DNA from: Candidatus Aminicenantes bacterium UBA4820 | GTDB lineage: Bacteria > Acidobacteriota > UBA4820 | DNA length: 9,170 nt | NCBI GenBank assembly: GCA_002402325.1 | Contig: DHFQ01000096.1 | Location: 1 to 9,170, forward strand | Reading direction: 5' to 3' | Part shown: positions 5,347-9,170 of the stretch, piece after piece | Layout of the letters: every line of letters starts with the position of its first letter | Numbering within the stretch: position 1 is the stretch's first letter | Made by a program: the position numbers and the translations under genes | The notes under the pieces: model-generated | Database searches by the model: none | What the model saw: the letters and a program-made list of their open reading frames with translations, nothing else | What the model was told of the DNA's origin: nothing

Positions 5347-6498
5347 ATGGCAAAGAGGTTTTTGTTAACTTTCTTGATTTTGTCAATTGTGTCTTCTATG
5401 GTGCTTCTGGTCGGGTGTTTTGGTTCAAAGGCTGTTACGATAGGGGTGGCGGTTCCACTAAGCGGAGAAGATAAAGATGAAGGTGAAAGCATCGTCAACG
5501 CTGTTCAGTTATGCGTCGATGAGTGGAATAATCAAGGTGGACTTTTTGGAAAACCGATAAAAGTCATAACAAAAGATGATAAAGAGAATGCTGAAACCGC
5601 TTTGATAGTTGCAAGCGAACTTTGCAAAGAAAAGGTTTCCGCAGTGATAGGGCATTACACCTCTTCGTGTACAATTGCAGGAAGGGACAAATATTTTGAA
5701 AACAGGGTTCTAATGATAACTCCTTCATCAACAAATCCTGCAGTTACGGATGGGATTTATCCGACAATTTTCAGGGTTTGCGGAAGGGATGATGCTCAAG
5801 GGGTAACTGCGGCTCAGTATGTTTATAAAGCCTTTCCCGATGCTAAGGTCGCCCTTTTACACGATGAAAGCAGGTATGGAAAGGACCTTTCAGATAGATT
5901 TCTTTCAGAATTTTCATCCCTTTCAAAAAGTGAATCAGTTTTGTACAAGCATTTTGATAGATCAATTTCCGATTTTTCTCAAATTGCAAAGGAAATTAAA
6001 GAAAAAGGCGCAACTGTCGTCTATTTTGGTGGACTTTTTACTCAGGGTGCAGAACTTCTAAAAGCCATCAGGAAAGAAGGTTCAACAGCAACTTTTGTCT
6101 CTGGTGATGGATGTTATCATCCCCTTTTTATAGAGAAGGCAACTCCTCAGCTGGCTGAGGGAAGCCTTGTTACATTTGCTGCAAACCCTGAGGGAACCCC
6201 CGAAGGAAAAGAGTTTGTCAAAAAGTACAGGGCAAAGTTTGGAAAAGAACCCAAACCATACTCTCTTTACGCTTATTCAGCAACTTATGTTGCCTTGAAA
6301 GCGATGCAAATGGCAAACACAAAGGATTCAGTCGCAGTATCTGCACTCATTCACAGTGAAACCTTTGAAACTCCTATTGGAACATTGAAGTTTGACAAAA
6401 AGGGTGATCCAGAATCAGCCCCCTGGAGTATATGGAAGGTTCAAAATGGGACTTTTGTTCCTGCACCAAATCCAGATATAGCGGTTGCACCTCAATAG
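5347..6498 (+). CDS. Branched-chain amino acid ABC transporter-type substrate-binding lipoprotein (LivK-like)
   Basis: The 383-residue product is a type I periplasmic binding protein of the Leu/Ile/Val (Peripla_BP_6) family. Its N-terminus is a lipoprotein signal with lipobox LVGC, giving Cys24 as the lipidated residue, so it should be anchored on the outer face of the membrane. The fold markers are VTIGVAVPLSGEDKDEGESIVNAVQLCVDEWNNQGGLFGKPIKVITKDD (30-78), then AVIGHYTSSCT, MITPSSTNPAVTD, TIFRVCGRDDAQG, VALLHDESRYGKDL and VVYFGGLFTQGAELLKAIRKEG. The ligand is an amino acid or small amide by family, but this cannot be fixed. No permease or ATPase genes (livHMGF) are adjacent, so partners are elsewhere or it has a sensory role. 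ATG 5347 follows agggaggt by four bases. A terminator follows the stop. Confidence 0.93.
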   Translation: MAKRFLLTFLILSIVSSMVLLVGCFGSKAVTIGVAVPLSGEDKDEGESIVNAVQLCVDEWNNQGGLFGKPIKVITKDDKENAETALIVASELCKEKVSAVIGHYTSSCTIAGRDKYFENRVLMITPSSTNPAVTDGIYPTIFRVCGRDDAQGVTAAQYVYKAFPDAKVALLHDESRYGKDLSDRFLSEFSSLSKSESVLYKHFDRSISDFSQIAKEIKEKGATVVYFGGLFTQGAELLKAIRKEGSTATFVSGDGCYHPLFIEKATPQLAEGSLVTFAANPEGTPEGKEFVKKYRAKFGKEPKPYSLYAYSATYVALKAMQMANTKDSVAVSALIHSETFETPIGTLKFDKKGDPESAPWSIWKVQNGTFVPAPNPDIAVAPQ

Positions 6499-6522
6499 AC
6501 AAAGAAATAGATTTCATTGTTG

Positions 6523-6550
6523 GAGGGGCTATAAAGCCCCTCTTTTCTCT
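6523..6550 (+). terminator. Intrinsic terminator or attenuator after the lipoprotein gene
   Basis: A perfect 8-bp stem (gaggggct 6523-6530, agcccctc 6535-6542) closes on ataa and is followed by ttttctct. It lies 24 nt after the lipoprotein stop. Because the next ribosome binding site begins at 6552, it may act as a partial terminator rather than a full operon end. Confidence 0.85.
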
Positions 6551-6562
6551 CAAGGAGATTAA

Positions 6563-8449
6563 TTGATAGCAATTCACTACCCGGCAAAATATGGTAAGGA
6601 GGATTTTATCAAGAACCTTTGCACTACGGGGAAAATCCTTCTTGCTCCCTACATTAAGGCGCAGGAGATTCGTGTCATTCCAGGAATGGAGAATTTCGTA
6701 ATTTTAATTGATGATTTTTCAAGGTCGCAGGAAAGTTTGATTCCCATTCTGGAAGGTGAGCCAGGAATAAATAGTAAAGGTTGTGTTTATGTGAACAAAT
6801 TGGAGGCACAGAAGATCTTAGATGGCGTAGAAAAATATCTTCAAGAGATAAAAACCGACAAAGATTCTTTTTATGAAGATGAGGAGTCCATAATTAAAAG
6901 CCTTGAGGATGTTAGTATCGCACTTACAACGGAAAGAAACCACTCTAAACTTCTCTCTTTAATTCTTAAAAAAGCAAGAAGCCTTTCAAAATCTGATGCG
7001 GGTTCTTTGTATTTACTTGAAATACAAGAGGATAAGGATGAAGAAAAGGGCAACTTGAGGTTTGTCCTTGCCCAGAATGACTCAAAGATAATCAAATTTG
7101 AAGAGAAAGTAATGCCACTAAGTTATAGCAGTATAGCGGGCTATGTAGCGTTGAAGGGTGAAATTTTAAATATTGATGATGTTTATAAAATTGAGAAAGA
7201 CCTTCCATATTCTCACAACAAAGAATTGGATAAAGAAACTGGATATAGAGCAAAGTCAATGCTTGTTCTTCCAATGAAAAATTCAAGGGGAGATACTATT
7301 GGAGTCCTTCAACTTATTAACAGAAAAAGAGATGTTTTAAGAAGGCTAAACACTCCTGAAGATGTAGAAGAGGTTGTAATCGGATTTGATGAAAAAATAA
7401 TAAGGTTAATGAGTAGTTTTTCAAGTATGGCTGCGGTTGCAATTGAAAACAACCAGTTGATTAAAAACATTGAACATCTTTTTGAAGGGATGGTTGAAGC
7501 ATCTGTAACAGCAGTTGAACAAAGAGACCCAGCAACTTCCGGGCACTCTTTAAGAGTTTCAATTTTGACAATTTCTCTTGCGGAATTGATAAACACCATA
7601 GAAGAAGGGAAGTTCAAAGACATTTATTTTAGTGATCAGGATTTAAAAGAGATAAGATACGCATCAATTTTGCACGATTTTGGCAAAATAGGTGTTAGAG
7701 AAGATGTTCTTACAAAGTCTAAAAAACTTTATGATTGGCAACTTGATGAAATAAAGTTGAGAATTGATTCTGCAAAACTTTCAAATCAAAGAGAGAATTT
7801 ACTAAGAATAATAAATCTTTATGAGAAGGATAATTTCAAGATTGAAGAAATAAAAAATATTTATGACGAAATAGATAAGTATGACAGATTCATAGACAAA
7901 ATAGAGGAAACAGTAATAAAAAGCGACCAGCCAACCATTTTGCCTGAAGGGGATTTTAAGTTTTTGCAAGAACTTTCAGGAATTAAATACAAAAATTCAA
8001 AGGGAGAAGAAAAGTTACTCCTTCTTCCAGAAGAGTTAAAAGTATTATCAATTCCTAAGGGGACTTTAACGGAAGAAGAAAGGCTTGAAATTGAATCCCA
8101 TGTCTTCTTTTCCTATGAGTTTTTAAAGAGAATTCCGTGGACTCAAGAGTTAAAAAATGTTCCATCAATAGCCTATGCCCATCATGAAAAGTTAAATGGC
8201 ACCGGTTATCCAAGAAAAATAAGAAATTCTGAAATTCCAATTCCATCAAGAATTATGGCAATTGCTGATATTTTTGATGCTCTTTCGGCGACTGATAGAC
8301 CCTACAAAAAAGCGGTTTCGGTTGAAAAATCTCTTGATATTATTAAAAATGAGGCAAATTCTGGACAACTTGACATTGATCTGGTAAATTTATTTATTGA
8401 ATCAAAAGTTTATGAAAAAACACTTAAATTAAGACAGGTTAGAGAGTGA
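6563..8449 (+). CDS. GAF and HD-GYP-type domain signalling protein with an insertion
   Basis: The 628-residue soluble protein has three parts. Residues 1-105 are unrecognised. A GAF sensor domain spans about 125-298 (SKSDAGSLYLLE, SIAGYVALKGEILNIDDVY, SMLVLPMKNSRGDTIGVLQLINR). An HD-GYP-type phosphohydrolase domain spans about 305-615. Metal and catalytic motifs are present: GHSLRV (His328), HD at 371-372 in LHDFGKIGV, His513 (ESHVFFSYEFL), HHEKLNGTGYP (540-550) and ADIFDAL (Asp569). HD-GYP enzymes typically hydrolyse cyclic di-GMP or related signals. Between HDFGK and His513 lie over 100 extra, charged, helical residues; I recall similar insertions (with a QPTILPEGDF-like segment) in other GAF-HD proteins, so it may define a subfamily. 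TTG 6563 is the start because aaggag (6552-6557) lies 5 nt upstream. Its stop overlaps the next gene. Confidence 0.9.
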   Translation: MIAIHYPAKYGKEDFIKNLCTTGKILLAPYIKAQEIRVIPGMENFVILIDDFSRSQESLIPILEGEPGINSKGCVYVNKLEAQKILDGVEKYLQEIKTDKDSFYEDEESIIKSLEDVSIALTTERNHSKLLSLILKKARSLSKSDAGSLYLLEIQEDKDEEKGNLRFVLAQNDSKIIKFEEKVMPLSYSSIAGYVALKGEILNIDDVYKIEKDLPYSHNKELDKETGYRAKSMLVLPMKNSRGDTIGVLQLINRKRDVLRRLNTPEDVEEVVIGFDEKIIRLMSSFSSMAAVAIENNQLIKNIEHLFEGMVEASVTAVEQRDPATSGHSLRVSILTISLAELINTIEEGKFKDIYFSDQDLKEIRYASILHDFGKIGVREDVLTKSKKLYDWQLDEIKLRIDSAKLSNQRENLLRIINLYEKDNFKIEEIKNIYDEIDKYDRFIDKIEETVIKSDQPTILPEGDFKFLQELSGIKYKNSKGEEKLLLLPEELKVLSIPKGTLTEEERLEIESHVFFSYEFLKRIPWTQELKNVPSIAYAHHEKLNGTGYPRKIRNSEIPIPSRIMAIADIFDALSATDRPYKKAVSVEKSLDIIKNEANSGQLDIDLVNLFIESKVYEKTLKLRQVRE

Positions 8450-8850
8450 TGATAAAAACAGTTTTTCTTGAAACATCGAAAAGAATGGAAGTAGTAGATA
8501 TTACAGATGAACTCAAAAAAGAGTGCAAATTCTGGGGTAAAAGTGGATTACTTAACATCTTTTGCCCTCATACAACCGCAGGACTTACAATACAGGAGAA
8601 TTATGACCCCGATGTCAAAGAGGACATTCTTTCAACCCTGTCAAAATTGGTTCCAAAGCATTTTAGTTACAGGCACATCGAAGGCAATTCTGACGCTCAC
8701 ATTAAATCGGTTTTGTGCGGAGTGTCCCTTACAATTCCTGTTTCCGAAGGAGTGTTGCTACTTGGAAAGTGGCAGGGCGTTCTCTTTTTAGAACTTGATG
8801 GTCCAAGAAAAAGAGAGTTTCATCTTACATTCATTCAAAGTGAGGATTGA
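8449..8850 (+). CDS. YjbQ/UPF0047 family protein
   Basis: The 133-residue product is a full-length member of the YjbQ (UPF0047) family, small cytoplasmic trimeric proteins. Weak thiamin-phosphate synthase activity has been reported for the family, but the physiological role is unsettled. Conserved motifs are CPHTTAGLTIQENYDPDV (39-56), the metal-site-like RHIEGNSDAHIKS (75-87) and the C-terminal IPVSEGVLLLGKWQGVLFLELDGPRKR (96-122). The ATG at 8449 overlaps the preceding TGA by one base (tgatg), so translation is probably coupled to the HD-GYP gene. A GTG at 8446 is one codon upstream but less likely. I see no strong ribosome binding site of its own. Linkage to a signalling protein does not by itself imply a shared pathway. 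Confidence 0.93.
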   Translation: MIKTVFLETSKRMEVVDITDELKKECKFWGKSGLLNIFCPHTTAGLTIQENYDPDVKEDILSTLSKLVPKHFSYRHIEGNSDAHIKSVLCGVSLTIPVSEGVLLLGKWQGVLFLELDGPRKREFHLTFIQSED

Positions 8851-8854
8851 ATAC

Positions 8855-8883
8855 TTGACAAATTATCTTACTTCTTATAAATT
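8855..8883 (+). promoter_or_regulatory. Promoter for the PSP1-domain gene
   Basis: A perfect -35 TTGACA (8855-8860) is followed by tataaatt. The -10 is TAAATT (17-nt spacer, 4 of 6) or TATAAA (15-nt spacer, 5 of 6). Initiation near 8888 would start the transcript at a G-rich run (8886-8890). Confidence 0.55.
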
Positions 8884-8885
8884 AC

Positions 8886-8907
8886 GGGGGAGGCATAAAG
8901 CCTTTTT
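8886..8907 (+). terminator. Short hairpin with T-tract in the YjbQ-PSP1 gap
   Basis: aggc (8891-8894) pairs with gcct (8900-8903), extendable by G-U pairs between the preceding G-run and the five T residues ending at 8907. It could be a weak terminator for the HD-GYP/YjbQ transcript or a hairpin at the 5' end of the next mRNA. gggggagg also looks like a ribosome binding site but no ATG, GTG or TTG follows at suitable distance. Confidence 0.3.
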
Positions 8908-8929
8908 AGAATAGATAGGGAATGGTAAT

Positions 8930-9170
8930 ATGAATTTGTATAAGATAGAGTTAGAAAGTCAGAATAGACCAATTTACGCTTGTTGTGAGATGAATATTGA
9001 GAATGGGAAATCTGTCGTTGTAAAAACAAATGAAATTGAAAATTTTGGCGTAATAAAGGGAAAATTTAATGCTCTTCTGCCGATTATGCAGGAAAGAGCG
9101 TTTCAAATTATAAGAGTTGCGACGGAAGATGATTTAAAAAAAAGGGAAGAGCAAAGAAAGACTGAAGAAG
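8930..9170 (+). CDS. PSP1-domain protein, RicT/YaaT-like (5' part, runs off the window)
   Basis: Eighty codons are visible, starting at ATG 8930 with taggga about 9 nt upstream; the frame stays open to the window edge. The translation (MNLYKIELESQNRPIYACCE, then VVVKTNEIENFGVIKGKF at 28-45 and FQIIRVATEDDLKKREEQRK) follows the N-terminal plan of PSP1-domain proteins. That plan is a short beta-strand opening, a hydrophobic V-V-V-[KE]-T strand, a G-x-I/V strand, and the hallmark R-x-A-T-x-E/D-D-L helix start. Characterised members (RicT/YaaT in Bacillus) act with partner proteins in RNA processing and phosphorelay control. The family call rests on the first third only; the rest of the conserved domain lies beyond the window. 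Confidence 0.75.
   Translation, partial: MNLYKIELESQNRPIYACCEMNIENGKSVVVKTNEIENFGVIKGKFNALLPIMQERAFQIIRVATEDDLKKREEQRKTEE

Noticed and set aside
8446..8448. GTG start for the YjbQ gene
   Set aside because: The ATG one codon later gives the typical TGATG coupling and removes an unneeded residue; GTG remains possible.
8850..8883. UGA at the YjbQ stop read as selenocysteine
   Set aside because: The frame beyond runs only about ten codons, with no conserved extension and no convincing SECIS hairpin.

Overview
This is an AT-rich bacterial window of ordinary housekeeping, metabolic and signalling genes beside a short accessory patch. Signal peptides, a lipobox, purine-rich ribosome binding sites and sigma70-like -10 boxes indicate a bacterium. 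A selenocysteine tRNA shows that the lineage probably decodes UGA as Sec. I cannot place it in a phylum from sequence alone; the gene mix would suit an anaerobic environmental lineage (inference).

Left end (1-1078): a remnant of an RHS/YD-repeat protein (55-558) lies between copies of one repeat family. A degenerate copy precedes it (1-75). A truncated copy plus a perfect 86-bp tandem duplication follows it (534-753). The rest, to about 1040, is non-coding with two hairpins.

Minus-strand block (1044-3206): an aldo/keto reductase with a strong terminator, a complete tRNA-Sec gene (selC) with its own -10 box, and an enoyl-CoA hydratase/isomerase-family gene. The AT-rich gap 3207-3365 carries candidate divergent promoters.

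Plus-strand block (3366-9170): a divergent POT/PTR2-like MFS transporter; a secreted cyclophilin and a LivK-like lipoprotein, probably cotranscribed from an extended -10 promoter; a terminator only about 6 nt from the next ribosome binding site; a GAF plus HD-GYP-type protein translationally coupled to a YjbQ/UPF0047 protein; then a promoter and the 5' part of a PSP1-domain (RicT/YaaT-like) gene that leaves the window. The block mixes envelope/transport functions (transporter, foldase, solute sensor or scavenger) with cytoplasmic signalling. I see no complete new defence or mobile system. The most unusual features are the repeat-bracketed RHS remnant, the isolated selC, the HD-GYP variant and the compact terminator/RBS junction.
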